Below are positions 16,170 to 23,527 of a stretch of DNA of 42,198 nucleotides, in pieces. Positions within the stretch are counted from its first letter, which is position 1. The number at the start of each line of letters is the position of its first letter. A model generated the notes under the pieces. That model had not been told where the DNA came from. It saw only the letters and a program-made list of their open reading frames with translations, and did not search any database. The translations under genes and the position numbers were made by a program. The stretch is from Blautia sp. (GTDB lineage Bacteria; Bacillota; Clostridia; Lachnospirales; Lachnospiraceae): contig JAMPAC010000001.1 in NCBI GenBank assembly GCA_023667395.1, positions 38,615-80,812 of the forward strand, given 5' to 3'.

Positions 16170-18100
16170 GAAAACGCCTCCCTCTCTCTGGCCGCTTTCG
16201 CGTAATAACTGCTCTGCACCTGGAACATCTCCGCGTATTTCTGTCCCCTGTCCAGCAGTTCCTGATGGGTTCCCTCCTCCACGACCCTGCCACCCTCCAG
16301 CAGCAGGATCCTGTCCGAAAACCGGGTGCTGGCAAGCCTGTGGGAGATGAAAACCGCCGTCTTGTCCTTCGAAAATTTCAGGTAACTATCGTAAACCTCG
16401 CTCTCCGCAATGGGATCCAGCGCCGCCGTGGGCTCGTCCAGAACCAGTACGGGCGCATCCTTATAAAGCGCCCTGGCAAGAAGGAACCGCTGCTCCTGTC
16501 CTCCCGACAGTTCCATCCCTTCTTCGTCGATCTCCTTGCCGTAATAGGAGTCCGGTGAGAAACCCCTTTTCGTGAAAAAGTCTTTCAGCCCTGCGTCCTC
16601 CAGCGCTTTCCAAACCCTTTCCCTGCTCCAGTCCTTTTGCAGTGAGACAGAATCCCCCACAGTAAAGGGCGGCAGGAATTTCTCCTGGAATACTGCGGAA
16701 AAAAGCTGATACACTTCCGCCCTGGGAAACTCCCTTCTGTCAATGCCGTTTAACAGGATGCGCCCCTCCTGGGGTTCATAGATACCGCACAGAAGCTTTA
16801 CGAAAGTGGTCTTTCCCGCGCCGTTTACGCCCACCAGGGCTATCTTTTCTCCCCCGCGTATGGTCAGGTTGAAATGCCGGAATATCTGCCCGGAGGGATC
16901 CGCATCCCCATCGGCATAGGAAAAGGACACGTCCTGAAAAGTGATCTCTATAGGCCTCGTCAATTCCCCGATATGCCTTGCAGCCTTTTGGACACCGCTC
17001 CCTGCCTTTTCTCCCAAAAGCATGCTTTCCAGCGTTTCCTCCGCCGCCACGCTCCCCAGAGCATCCTCCGGCAGTTCCAGGTAGGCCCTGTAATAATTCA
17101 GGTCATTGCTGCCCATCCGGAGCATTCCCACACTTGCTATAATGCTCTCCACGAACCCGGAAAAGCCTGTAATGGCTCCAAAATACAGCACAAAATCCCC
17201 GGCTCCGATGGCGCCCCGGAACACCTGCCAGATCAGGTAAGCGTATGCGCCGGCATCCCTGATCACAGTCAGCGCGCCGTTGACCTGAACATACAGACTT
17301 TCCGACCTACGCTTGGTCTTCTCCTGTTTTTTAAGTTCCGCAAACACCTTGTCCAGCAGCCCGTTCAGCCAGGCCTTCATCCCAAAGATCCTGATCTCCT
17401 TGGCCGCCCTCACATCCCCCATGACCCGGCTGCTGAGATAACGCCTGCGCCTTCCCAGATCCGCATCCGAGGCGCGGAACCGCTCCAGACATTTGATCTT
17501 GGAAAAATTCAGGGCATACTGCACCAGGGACAGCGCCAGCAATGATACCACCATAAGAGGATTCAGGATCCCAAGCACGGTACTGTAGAGCATAAAGCTG
17601 ATGATATTCTGGACAATATCCATGGTTCCATAGGTGATCCTGTACAGGCTGCTGTTATCCCCCATGGCCATGCCCTCGAAACCTTTCTGGTACAGTTCCC
17701 TTACTTCCTTTCTTTCCGTATCCCGATAACGCACCCGCAGGCTTTTCAGGAAAAGACCTGACATCATATCTCTTCTCCTGGTGTTATAGAGATAATATTT
17801 GCCCTCGCTCACGCCATCATAAAGCGCCTGCAGGAGCATGAACAGCAGCCCCAGTCCTCCCAGCTTCCAGACAAGCTGCCCTATGTCCGCTCCTCCCGTC
17901 ACCAGATCCAGGGCGACCTTGGGGAGGTAGATCCTGATATAGGGCATTGCCGCCCCCACCAGGATCTCCGCCAGCGCGAGCCACAGAAAGAACGGAACCT
18001 GCTTCCGGTAAAACCGGAAACACCATATGATATTCTGCGGTATGGAATAATGTCTTTCATAAGGTGAAGATGCCGTTTTTGTTGTTTTTGCTTCTTTCAT
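16166..18100 (-). CDS. ABC exporter half-transporter, partner subunit
   Basis: 644 residues with the same layout: membrane domain (about 30-350), then ATPase domain with Walker A GVNGAGKTT, signature LSGGQEQR, Walker B VLVLDEPTAALDP and switch His in FISHRLAS. Both halves keep their catalytic residues, so neither ATP site is obviously degenerate. An insert of about 25 residues (AEETLESMLLGEKAGSGVQK) links the two domains. The start at 18100 has GGGAG about 10 nt upstream and is preceded by an extended -10 promoter and a terminator, so the exporter pair forms its own transcription unit downstream of the brnTA insertion. Confidence 0.92.
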   Translation of the reverse strand: MKEAKTTKTASSPYERHYSIPQNIIWCFRFYRKQVPFFLWLALAEILVGAAMPYIRIYLPKVALDLVTGGADIGQLVWKLGGLGLLFMLLQALYDGVSEGKYYLYNTRRRDMMSGLFLKSLRVRYRDTERKEVRELYQKGFEGMAMGDNSSLYRITYGTMDIVQNIISFMLYSTVLGILNPLMVVSLLALSLVQYALNFSKIKCLERFRASDADLGRRRRYLSSRVMGDVRAAKEIRIFGMKAWLNGLLDKVFAELKKQEKTKRRSESLYVQVNGALTVIRDAGAYAYLIWQVFRGAIGAGDFVLYFGAITGFSGFVESIIASVGMLRMGSNDLNYYRAYLELPEDALGSVAAEETLESMLLGEKAGSGVQKAARHIGELTRPIEITFQDVSFSYADGDADPSGQIFRHFNLTIRGGEKIALVGVNGAGKTTFVKLLCGIYEPQEGRILLNGIDRREFPRAEVYQLFSAVFQEKFLPPFTVGDSVSLQKDWSRERVWKALEDAGLKDFFTKRGFSPDSYYGKEIDEEGMELSGGQEQRFLLARALYKDAPVLVLDEPTAALDPIAESEVYDSYLKFSKDKTAVFISHRLASTRFSDRILLLEGGRVVEEGTHQELLDRGQKYAEMFQVQSSYYAKAAREREAFS

Positions 18101-18132
18101 ATCGTTTCATCTCCCTTGGTCATGTTTTATAC

Positions 18133-18143
18133 AGTATACCACA
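18133..18143 (-). promoter_or_regulatory. Extended -10 promoter of the ABC exporter pair
   Basis: The minus strand reads TGTGG then TATACT (18138-18133), a TGn extended -10 element, about 33 bp before the ATG at 18100. The -35 region is poor. It begins right after the terminator at 18160-18190. Confidence 0.5.
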
Positions 18144-18159
18144 TTTTCATTTTTTCCAT

Positions 18160-18190
18160 AAAAAAATGCACGAACGGTTTCATTCGTGCA
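18160..18190 (-). terminator. Kinase terminator now detached from its gene
   Basis: On the minus strand TGCACGAA, an 8-nt loop, TTCGTGCA and seven T form a textbook terminator. Its first arm is made of the last two kinase codons plus bases of the stop region. Because of the 26-bp duplication, this copy now lies beyond brnTA instead of directly after the kinase gene ending at 18777. Confidence 0.8.
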
Positions 18191-18205
18191 CAAGCGGCAG
18201 CATAA
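18180..18205. repeat. 26-bp direct repeat, left copy (kinase 3' end)
   Basis: TCATTCGTGCACAAGCGGCA followed by GCATAA is identical to 18777-18802. On the minus strand it spells the last kinase codons MLPLVHE and the stop. Here it is not attached to a kinase reading frame. Confidence 0.95.
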
Positions 18206-18247
18206 AAATCATTTTTCACATGCTATCCATCTCATTATATCTGGTCA

Positions 18248-18427
18248 TTACGCGTTTTTCTTGCGATTTCTCTGCACCACGGCGCTCTTAAACGCTTTCA
18301 TCATCGCCGGAGACAATTCCTGACAGTCTTCATCAAAAACAATGGGATGCTTCTTTGCTTCCTCTACCTCCCTGATCTGTTGTTCTGTAGGTCCCTGTCC
18401 ATTTTCAATAATATATGTCCTGGTCAT
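18248..18427 (-). CDS. brnA: BrnA-like antitoxin
   Basis: 59 residues from the ATG at 18427, which has AAAGGA 9 nt upstream. The gene starts within the last codons of brnT (23-bp overlap). The sequence MTRTYIIENGQGPTEQQIRE continues with EEAKKHPIVFDEDCQELSPAMMKAF, which resembles the BrnA-type antitoxin: a short N-terminal toxin-binding part and a ribbon-helix-helix-like C-terminus. It neutralises BrnT and represses the operon in known systems. Small size and toxin partner support the call; the family match is by pattern only. Confidence 0.75.
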   Translation of the reverse strand: MTRTYIIENGQGPTEQQIREVEEAKKHPIVFDEDCQELSPAMMKAFKSAVVQRNRKKNA

Positions 18428-18683
18428 AATATAGTGTCCTTTCCATATCCGTTGCAAGTCTGGCTGAAATCAATCTAATCGCTTCTTTTCTTTCTGTAAA
18501 TACCACAAACAAAACATCCCCAACCCGGCCTATCGCAATATATCTGTCTTCATTAACGCTATGTTCAAAATCAAACATTTCTATATAATTCGGATCGTCA
18601 AAAACGTGTGCTGCTGTTTCAAAGGATATCTTATGCTTTTCTTTATTTATAATGTTTTTATCCTCATCCCATTCAAATTTCAT
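18405..18683 (-). CDS. brnT: BrnT family ribonuclease toxin
   Basis: 92 residues, full length for BrnT. The opening MKFEWDEDKNIINKEKHKIS is followed by FETAAHVFDDP, then DRYIAIGRVGDVLFVVFTER and IRLISARLAT. This is the diagnostic BrnT pattern (WD..K...N..KHgv.F.eA..vF.D) with its conserved Lys/His/Arg residues. BrnT is a type II toxin that cleaves RNA and is held by BrnA. A good AAAGG ribosome site precedes the ATG, and an extended -10 (TGCTATGAT, near 18712-18717 on the minus strand) gives it its own promoter. The pair lies within a 571-bp block flanked by 26-bp direct repeats, so it arrived as a unit. Confidence 0.9.
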   Translation of the reverse strand: MKFEWDEDKNIINKEKHKISFETAAHVFDDPNYIEMFDFEHSVNEDRYIAIGRVGDVLFVVFTERKEAIRLISARLATDMERTLYYDQDIYY

Positions 18684-18776
18684 TCTACTGCCTTTCTCGT
18701 TTCTTTATCATATCATAGCACAAAACAAAGAGTTTTACACTGCCTTTTCAACAAAAATAATTTTGGGACAGCAACC

Positions 18777-18802
18777 TCATTCGTGCACAAGCGGCAGCAT
18801 AA
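18777..18802. repeat. 26-bp direct repeat, right copy (in kinase gene)
   Basis: Identical to 18180-18205. This copy is the true 3' end of the kinase gene, stop codon TGA at 18779-18777 included. Confidence 0.95.
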
Positions 18803-19523
18803 CCTCCGTCACAAAGACGTTTTCCTCGTCCTGCCTGTCAATATAGCCCTGGTAGCGTTCCACCACCCTGTCCACGCGCATCAGTCCGAAGCCGTGGGAG
18901 CGGCTGTCCTTGCCGGACAGGTAGCGGATCTTCTTCCCCGCCAGGGCAACCTTACCCTTCACCCTGCCCTCCGTGGAATTGATGATATAAATATAAAGCT
19001 GCCCCTTTAAGATATCAATATATACCCTGATAAACCGCTTTGTCTCATCCCCGATCTTCATACAGGCTTCCATGGCATTGTCCATCAGGTTCCCGATGAT
19101 CAGGGAGAAATCCACTTCCGGCACAGGCAGCGCTCTCGGCACGATAGCCTTGGCGTCCACCGCGATATTCCTTGCCCTCGCCAGGGAAATCTTGCTGTTC
19201 AGCGCCGCGTCGATCATCACGTTTCCGGTCTTGACCACCGTGTCCACCGTGGTCAGGTCGGCGTCCAGTTCCCCCAGATACTCTTCCAGCTTATCCAGTT
19301 CCCCCATGGAAAGGTACGCTTTCATGGTCTGGATATGGTTATGATAGTCATGCCGCCAGCCCCTGGTCTGACGGTACATATTTTCCACTTCCTCGCAATG
19401 CTTCTCCAACAGATCGTTCTGATACCGCGAAATACGCCTGTCCACCAGACGTATCATGTAATACCTGCCTCCTGTCACTGCCACGGCAAGCAGAACAATT
19501 CCCCCAAGCACATACCAAATCAT
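18777..19523 (-). CDS. GHKL sensor histidine kinase, short membrane-anchored form
   Basis: 248 residues. A single N-terminal membrane helix (about 1-20) and a short coiled segment are followed by the H-box RGWRHDYHNHIQTM (phospho-accepting His), the N-box NLMDNAMEAC and the G-box HGFGLMRV. This is the GHKL/SPOB-like class of AgrC-type kinases. The usual six-helix sensor domain is missing, so an external peptide sensor is not obvious; it may sense through the exporter or the membrane. The ATG lies 4 bp after the response-regulator stop, so the pair is co-transcribed. Its stop and original terminator were separated by the brnTA insertion. Confidence 0.9.
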   Translation of the reverse strand: MIWYVLGGIVLLAVAVTGGRYYMIRLVDRRISRYQNDLLEKHCEEVENMYRQTRGWRHDYHNHIQTMKAYLSMGELDKLEEYLGELDADLTTVDTVVKTGNVMIDAALNSKISLARARNIAVDAKAIVPRALPVPEVDFSLIIGNLMDNAMEACMKIGDETKRFIRVYIDILKGQLYIYIINSTEGRVKGKVALAGKKIRYLSGKDSRSHGFGLMRVDRVVERYQGYIDRQDEENVFVTEVMLPLVHE

Positions 19524-19527
19524 CTTT

Positions 19528-20238
19528 TTACCTGTCTTTCCTGCTGAATCTATCTATAAACGCCCTGTTCACTGTCCGGTAAAGCCTCCTGCTGACAGGG
19601 ATCCCGGTTCCATCGTCAAAGACCAGGGCTTCCGCCGTGATCCTGTTCAGGTTGGAAATATTGCACAGATAAGACCTGTGGCATTTCACAAACCCTTTCT
19701 CCCCCAGTTCCTTTTCCAGCTTCGACAGGCTGCTTGCGCAGAACAGCTTCTCCCCGCCTGCAAGGCCAAGTTCCGTGTTGTGCCCTGCGGCCTCACAATA
19801 ATTGAGCGCCTCCAGGGGCAGCTTCCGCACGCCGTCCAGTGTCTCCGCCACCAGAAATTCCGCCGCCTCATGCCGCCGGAACGCTTTGTCCAGGCAGGCG
19901 GAAACTTTCTCCCCGGAAAGAGGTTTCAAAAGATAATTCAGCGCTTCCACCTCATATCCCTCCTGCATGTAATCGGCAACCCCCGTGGTGAAGATCACCG
20001 GCACTCTGGCGTCCTTTTCCCGCAGTCTCCTGATCATCTCCATGCCGTCCATGCCCGGCATCTGGATATCCGCAAACACTGCATCGGCGGGCTCATCCTC
20101 CCACTGGAAGAGAAAACTTTCGGCGCTGGCATAGATCTTTACGCTGACCGGAATGTCGTTTTTCTTTCCCCAGCTTTCGATATATTGTTCCAACAGTCTG
20201 CCCTGGGCGGCTTCATCCTCCACGATCGCCAGCTTCAT
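19528..20238 (-). CDS. LytTR-type response regulator (AgrA/LytR class)
   Basis: 236 residues. The receiver domain (about 1-120) has acidic pocket EDE near the start, phospho-acceptor Asp in ADIQMPGMDG and the conserved Lys in YLLKPL. A LytTR DNA-binding domain (about 130-230) carries CHRSYLCNISNLNRI. It pairs with the GHKL kinase that follows. The likely target is the adjacent ABC exporter or its own promoter, by context only. The ATG follows AAAGGGG, and a consensus promoter lies upstream. Confidence 0.92.
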   Translation of the reverse strand: MKLAIVEDEAAQGRLLEQYIESWGKKNDIPVSVKIYASAESFLFQWEDEPADAVFADIQMPGMDGMEMIRRLREKDARVPVIFTTGVADYMQEGYEVEALNYLLKPLSGEKVSACLDKAFRRHEAAEFLVAETLDGVRKLPLEALNYCEAAGHNTELGLAGGEKLFCASSLSKLEKELGEKGFVKCHRSYLCNISNLNRITAEALVFDDGTGIPVSRRLYRTVNRAFIDRFSRKDR

Positions 20239-20270
20239 TGTGCCTGTGTCCCCTTTCCTGTAATATCAAA

Positions 20271-20299
20271 ATAATACTATATTTGTGACATATCAGCAA
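20271..20299 (-). promoter_or_regulatory. Promoter of the two-component operon
   Basis: On the minus strand, TTGCTG (20299-20294) and TATTAT (20276-20271) are 17 bp apart, about 33 bp before the ATG at 20238. The rest of the 232-bp gap to hicA is AT-rich. Confidence 0.65.
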
Positions 20300-20401
20300 C
20301 TTCATTTTTTTCGTATATTATCGTATTTTCCCTTTAATGGTAATTTCATTCATCAAAAATTCATATTGCGGTTATCCATTACTTATGCTATATTTTTATT
20401 G

Positions 20402-20429
20402 TTGAAAGATATTTCACTTTCATTATTTT
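20402..20429 (+). promoter_or_regulatory. Probable hicAB promoter
   Basis: TTGAAA (20402-20407) and TATTTT (20424-20429) with 16-bp spacing, upstream of the AGGAAGGA ribosome site of hicA. A weak match. Confidence 0.35.
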
Positions 20430-20470
20430 CTAATTTTCTATAACTGATCTGCAGGAAGGACTATTTGACC

Positions 20471-20719
20471 ATGCCCACAACAGAAAAATTATACATATCA
20501 ATAATGAGTGGAACACAAGATAAAAACATAAAATTTCGGGATTTACAGAAGTTACTCGATATATTGGGTTTTGAACACCGTATTAAGGGCGACCATTTTA
20601 TATACTATTATGGCAATCTTCCAGAAAATATAAATATACAACCCAGCAAAAATATGGCGAAACCATATCAGGTCAAACAGATAAGAAGCTATTTATCAAA
20701 ATATCATATAAAACTGTAG
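20471..20719 (+). CDS. hicA: HicA-type mRNA interferase toxin
   Basis: 82 residues. It has the HicA double-stranded-RNA-binding-like fold pattern: KFRDLQKLLDILGFEHRIKG, then GDHFIYYYGN carrying the conserved catalytic His, and a basic tail with NMAKPYQVKQIRSYL. HicA cleaves mRNA when free of HicB. The ATG at 20471 has AGGAAGGA 10 nt upstream; a TTG two codons earlier is only 4 nt from that site and is less likely. The toxin-first order with hicB 12 bp downstream is the usual one. Confidence 0.85.
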   Translation: MPTTEKLYISIMSGTQDKNIKFRDLQKLLDILGFEHRIKGDHFIYYYGNLPENINIQPSKNMAKPYQVKQIRSYLSKYHIKL

Positions 20720-20731
20720 GAGGTATGAAAA

Positions 20732-20941
20732 ATGTATAAGTATGAACGCATTGTTTACTGGTCTGCCGATGATAATGCATTTATCGTTGAAGTTCCTGAA
20801 CTTCCCGGCTGTATGGCAGATGGGGAAACCGTTGAGGAAGCAATAAAAAATTCCGAATTGATCATCAAAGAATGGATTGAAGTCGCAGTCGAAAGAGGCA
20901 TTGATATCCCCGAACCCAAGGGACGCCTGATGTACGCATAA
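20732..20941 (+). CDS. hicB: HicB-type antitoxin
   Basis: 69 residues, the short HicB form. The partial RNase H fold signature YWSADDNAFIVEVPELPGC is followed by ADGETVEEAIKNSELIIKEW and an abrupt C-terminus, PEPKGRLMYA, with no separate DNA-binding domain. It binds and blocks HicA. AGGAGG stands upstream of the ATG. The gene ends next to a shared terminator that also serves the convergent kinase gene. Confidence 0.9.
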   Translation: MYKYERIVYWSADDNAFIVEVPELPGCMADGETVEEAIKNSELIIKEWIEVAVERGIDIPEPKGRLMYA

Positions 20942-20945
20942 ACGC

Positions 20946-20967
20946 AAATGGGGCGAAAGCCCCATTT
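20946..20967. terminator. Bidirectional terminator between hicB and the APH gene
   Basis: A perfect 9-bp stem AAATGGGGC / GCCCCATTT with a GAAA tetraloop. It overlaps the stop codon of the minus-strand gene (20966-20968). T-runs are short on both sides. Confidence 0.7.
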
Positions 20968-21805
20968 ATCGCATCTCCCTGTACAACAACTGCCAGTCCT
21001 CATCCCAGACAAGTTCCAGTTCCTGCCAATCCACTTCATCGCCGTCCTCCATGCGCCAGACATTTGCCAGAACCGTCTCCATGTAAAAAAGCTTCCTGAT
21101 ATCCGCCGCCGGATACCCTGAATGCTCCCCGATCAGCCGGATCACTTCCCCGATATGCCGCCTGTCCGGACATCCATGCTCCGTATCCAGTTCATTCAGT
21201 ATAAATCTGGGCAGATCCATGATGGCAGGCCCCACAACGCCCTTGGGATCGATCATGGCATAGCTTCCGTCCGCTCTCAGCAGCATGTTATCATGGTGCA
21301 GGTCGCCATGCAGGAACGCCCTGTCAGGATATTTCTCAAACATTTCCGCGCAGAATGAACGGGCGCGGGAGGCCATATCCTCCGCCACACCATGGCAGGC
21401 ACAATATTCACAGATCCGCTCCAGCCAGTCCAGATAGGTTTCGCCGGAATCCGCAGGCAGGTGTATCTCCCGGAATACCTGCAGGAAGCATTGTATCCTC
21501 TTTTCCAGGGACGCTTCCCTGCGAAGCGCCGTCCCCGGCAAAATACGTTCCTCCAGAAGCAGCCCGCTTTCCCCGTCATACGCATATACCTTACAACTGC
21601 AGCGCCCTGACAGCCGCGCCAGCATCCGGTACTCGGATCCCAGCTGCTTTCTGTTCTGATCGATCTTCAGGATGACCGGGCCGAAAACCTCCGACTCCGC
21701 GCGGAAAACCGCCTTTTCCGCATGTTCATAGACCACTTCCAACCGATCCAGTTTCCATTGTTTTACCGCAAGATATTTCTTATCCTGCATATCAAATCCC
21801 TTCAT
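20966..21805 (-). CDS. APH(6)/hydroxyurea-type phosphotransferase
   Basis: About 279 residues. The kinase-like fold of the aminoglycoside/hydroxyurea phosphotransferase family is shown by LHGDLHHDNMLLR (Brenner-type catalytic loop with Asp and Asn) and AMIDPKGVVGPAIMDLPRF (metal-binding Asp). The DPKGVVG block is particular to the APH(6)/streptomycin-kinase branch. It would phosphorylate a small hydroxylated molecule with ATP; real antibiotic resistance cannot be claimed from sequence. Several in-frame starts exist (GTG at 21832, ATGs at 21823, 21805 and 21790). 21805 is chosen for the AGGAG just before it, though 21790 is possible. It starts just after the end of the hypothetical gene upstream. 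Confidence 0.85.
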   Translation of the reverse strand: MKGFDMQDKKYLAVKQWKLDRLEVVYEHAEKAVFRAESEVFGPVILKIDQNRKQLGSEYRMLARLSGRCSCKVYAYDGESGLLLEERILPGTALRREASLEKRIQCFLQVFREIHLPADSGETYLDWLERICEYCACHGVAEDMASRARSFCAEMFEKYPDRAFLHGDLHHDNMLLRADGSYAMIDPKGVVGPAIMDLPRFILNELDTEHGCPDRRHIGEVIRLIGEHSGYPAADIRKLFYMETVLANVWRMEDGDEVDWQELELVWDEDWQLLYREMR

Positions 21806-21833
21806 GCTGCTCCTGCCGTCCATAGACCACACA

Positions 21834-22460
21834 TCAGATCAAACGTTCCCTGCAATACCGCCGCACATACTCGTAGATATCCCCGCCTTTCACGCTTGCA
21901 AACCCGCCGCTGTGCTTATGGGAAAGTTCTTCCTCCGTCCTGGCCAGGGCGCTCTCAAGGTCTCCTGAGACGATATCACAGAGGATGATGTTCAGATGGT
22001 TGACAGGTTCATGCCCCTGCACCAATGCCTTAAAATCCTCAATGGTCTGTAACTGTCCGCAATATCCCGCGATCTTCTCGTTTGCGCCCGCAAAGGCCTG
22101 CTCCAATACGGATTCCGCCTCCTCTACCGCAGCAATCGGTATCTTCCACTCTTCCAGTCGAAAGCCGTAGGGCACAAAAGCCGCGTTCACATGGAAACTG
22201 AAAGGTTTTTTGTGCGCCTCCTCTTTCATCTCAAAAACTTCCCAGAACGCTTCATCCAGGGCAATGGGTTTTACATCGATCTTCATCCGGATATGATCAT
22301 GCGTATTGGATACAAAGAGCGTATACAGCCAGCCGTCATGGACGCAATAGGGCGTTCCCCCAATTATCTTATATCCGTACTTTTTACTGAGCGGCTTTAA
22401 AAAGTCTTTTTCTATCGCCTTTTTCAACTCGCGTTTGATTCTCAATTCTTCCTGCGTCAT
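21834..22460 (-). CDS. Conserved hypothetical protein
   Basis: 208 residues from the ATG at 22460, which is preceded by AGGAGG. It is a soluble, mixed alpha/beta protein with the motif KKYGYKIIGGTPYCVHDGWLY and a later HLNIILCDIVSGD stretch; no membrane helix or catalytic motif is evident. The overall look (a helix, then strands reporting on an input protein) resembles DUF4304-like proteins, but I do not assign it. It directly precedes the APH-like kinase on the same strand and may be co-expressed with it. Confidence 0.7.
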   Translation of the reverse strand: MTQEELRIKRELKKAIEKDFLKPLSKKYGYKIIGGTPYCVHDGWLYTLFVSNTHDHIRMKIDVKPIALDEAFWEVFEMKEEAHKKPFSFHVNAAFVPYGFRLEEWKIPIAAVEEAESVLEQAFAGANEKIAGYCGQLQTIEDFKALVQGHEPVNHLNIILCDIVSGDLESALARTEEELSHKHSGGFASVKGGDIYEYVRRYCRERLI

Positions 22461-22557
22461 ATTGCCTCCTGTAACTCCTGACCAGCTTTTATCTGCCATC
22501 TTGAAAGGGGTGGCTCATGCGAATCACATTACACATCGGTAAATGATCGTAAAGAGC

Positions 22558-22608
22558 AACAACCGCCACTCGGCAAAGTGAACGGTTGTTTAAATAAGTA
22601 ATTATTTA
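22558..22608. repeat. Pair of palindromes in the 22.5-22.7 kb gap
   Basis: AACAACCG (22558-22565) pairs with CGGTTGTT (22583-22590), followed immediately by the palindrome TAAATAA-GTAA-TTATTTA (22591-22608). They could be remnants of terminators beside the XRE fragment. Nothing else is evident in the gap from 22461 to 22680. Confidence 0.45.
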
Positions 22609-22679
22609 ACTTCTTGTACAAAGCTAACCGCTTGTCGCAGTGCTTCTTTCTGTTTATATTATAGGCAAAGGCTTTATAA

Positions 22680-22836
22680 ATGTCAACAAGACAATTGCTC
22701 AAATTAGGAATTGACCATAAGACATTGGATTCATTGAAAAAGGGCAAAAACATAACTTTACTGACTGTAGAAAAATTAGCAACGGCTTTGGAATGTACTC
22801 CAAATGATATTTTTACTTTCCGTCCAGACCCATGAG
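22680..22836 (+). pseudogene. XRE/Cro-family regulator remnant
   Basis: The plus strand from the ATG at 22680 encodes MSTRQLLKLGIDHKTLDSLK, then KGKNITLLTVEKLATALECT, the recognisable HTH of a small Cro/C1-type regulator. Two defects are visible. The first 15 or so residues of the usual protein are absent, with a TAA directly before the ATG. An extra C in the CTCCC run at 22799-22802 shifts the frame, giving a TGA at 22806; if one C is removed the frame continues PNDIFTFRPDP and stops at 22834-22836, exactly as family members end. It is a decayed gene, probably left from a mobile element. Confidence 0.75.
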
Positions 22837-22898
22837 AACATATCCCAAACGGTCTTAGAAAGGGAATCCCACAGGCTCCGAAAAGCCGCAGGATTCCC

Positions 22899-22927
22899 CA
22901 AAAAATGAGCCTGAAAAACAGGCTCAT
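22899..22927 (-). terminator. tRNA-Pro terminator
   Basis: A perfect 9-bp stem ATGAGCCTG / CAGGCTCAT with a five-base loop, followed on the minus strand by six T. It lies 7 bp after the tRNA-Pro 3' end. A second stem (GGGAATC/GATTCCC, 22862-22898) lies beyond. Confidence 0.85.
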
Positions 22928-22933
22928 TAATCG

Positions 22934-23008
22934 TCGGGGTGACGTGATTCGAACACGCGGCCTCCTGGTCCCAAACCAGGCGCTCTAGCCAAGCTGAGCC
23001 ACACCCCG
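22934..23008 (-). tRNA. tRNA-Pro (UGG)
   Basis: Cloverleaf on the minus strand: acceptor CGGGGTG/CACCCCG, D arm GCTC/GAGC, anticodon stem CCTGG/CCAGG with loop TTTGGGA (anticodon TGG), and T arm with TTCGAAT. The discriminator is A and CCA is not encoded. Confidence 0.97.
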
Positions 23009-23020
23009 AAAGATATCCTA

Positions 23021-23049
23021 AGTATATCCAATCGCCAAAAATATGTCAA
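23021..23049 (-). promoter_or_regulatory. tRNA-Pro promoter
   Basis: TTGACA (23049-23044) and TATACT (23026-23021) on the minus strand, with 17-bp spacing. This is a near-consensus promoter 13 bp before the tRNA 5' end and abuts the yfcE stop codon. Confidence 0.85.
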
Positions 23050-23050
23050 G

Positions 23051-23527
23051 TTATAGATAGTAAATTTTGTACCTGGCCTCACTTCCCTGCTTCAGTTCCA
23101 TGATTATGTAAGAGGGGCGTCGCCCCTCCTGCCTGGGATAGGAGAGGCTTCCGGGGTTCAGCGCCGTGACCATGCCGGACACATCCACCACCGGACGGTG
23201 GGTATGCCCGAAACACACAATGTCCATGCCTCTGGCCACCGCCTCCCGCATGATGGTCTCCCTGCCCATGGACACATAATAATTGTGCCCGTGGGTGACC
23301 CATATCTTATATCCCTCGATTTCCAGCACCCGCTCCCTGGGCAGATCCGAAAAGAAATCATTGTTGCCCAGCACGATCTCCACCGGACAGTCCGCCGCCT
23401 CCGTAAGCGCATACTCGCAGCCCTCGCCATCCCCGCAATGGATGACCAGATCCGGTTTTACCTGTTTCACCACGATAAAATAATTTTCATTCTTCTTATG
23501 AGTGTCACTGACAAGTAATATTTTCAT
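23051..23527 (-). CDS. yfcE: YfcE/MJ0936-type metallophosphoesterase
   Basis: 158 residues, family length. Metal-binding motifs of the calcineurin-like phosphoesterase fold are in order: DTH near residue 8, HCGDGEG (GD) near 30-36, GNND near 54-57, HGH near 79-81 and FGHTH near 107-111. It hydrolyses phosphodiesters in vitro; the cellular substrate is unknown. Its start overlaps the end of rdgB by 23 bp, as is common in Clostridia, and it is the last gene of the operon running from 26353. Confidence 0.92.
   Translation of the reverse strand: MKILLVSDTHKKNENYFIVVKQVKPDLVIHCGDGEGCEYALTEAADCPVEIVLGNNDFFSDLPRERVLEIEGYKIWVTHGHNYYVSMGRETIMREAVARGMDIVCFGHTHRPVVDVSGMVTALNPGSLSYPRQEGRRPSYIIMELKQGSEARYKIYYL

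Noticed and set aside
14283-18100. Bacteriocin exporter with C39 peptidase
   Set aside because: Neither half-transporter has an N-terminal Cys/His peptidase domain and no double-glycine leader peptide gene was seen nearby.
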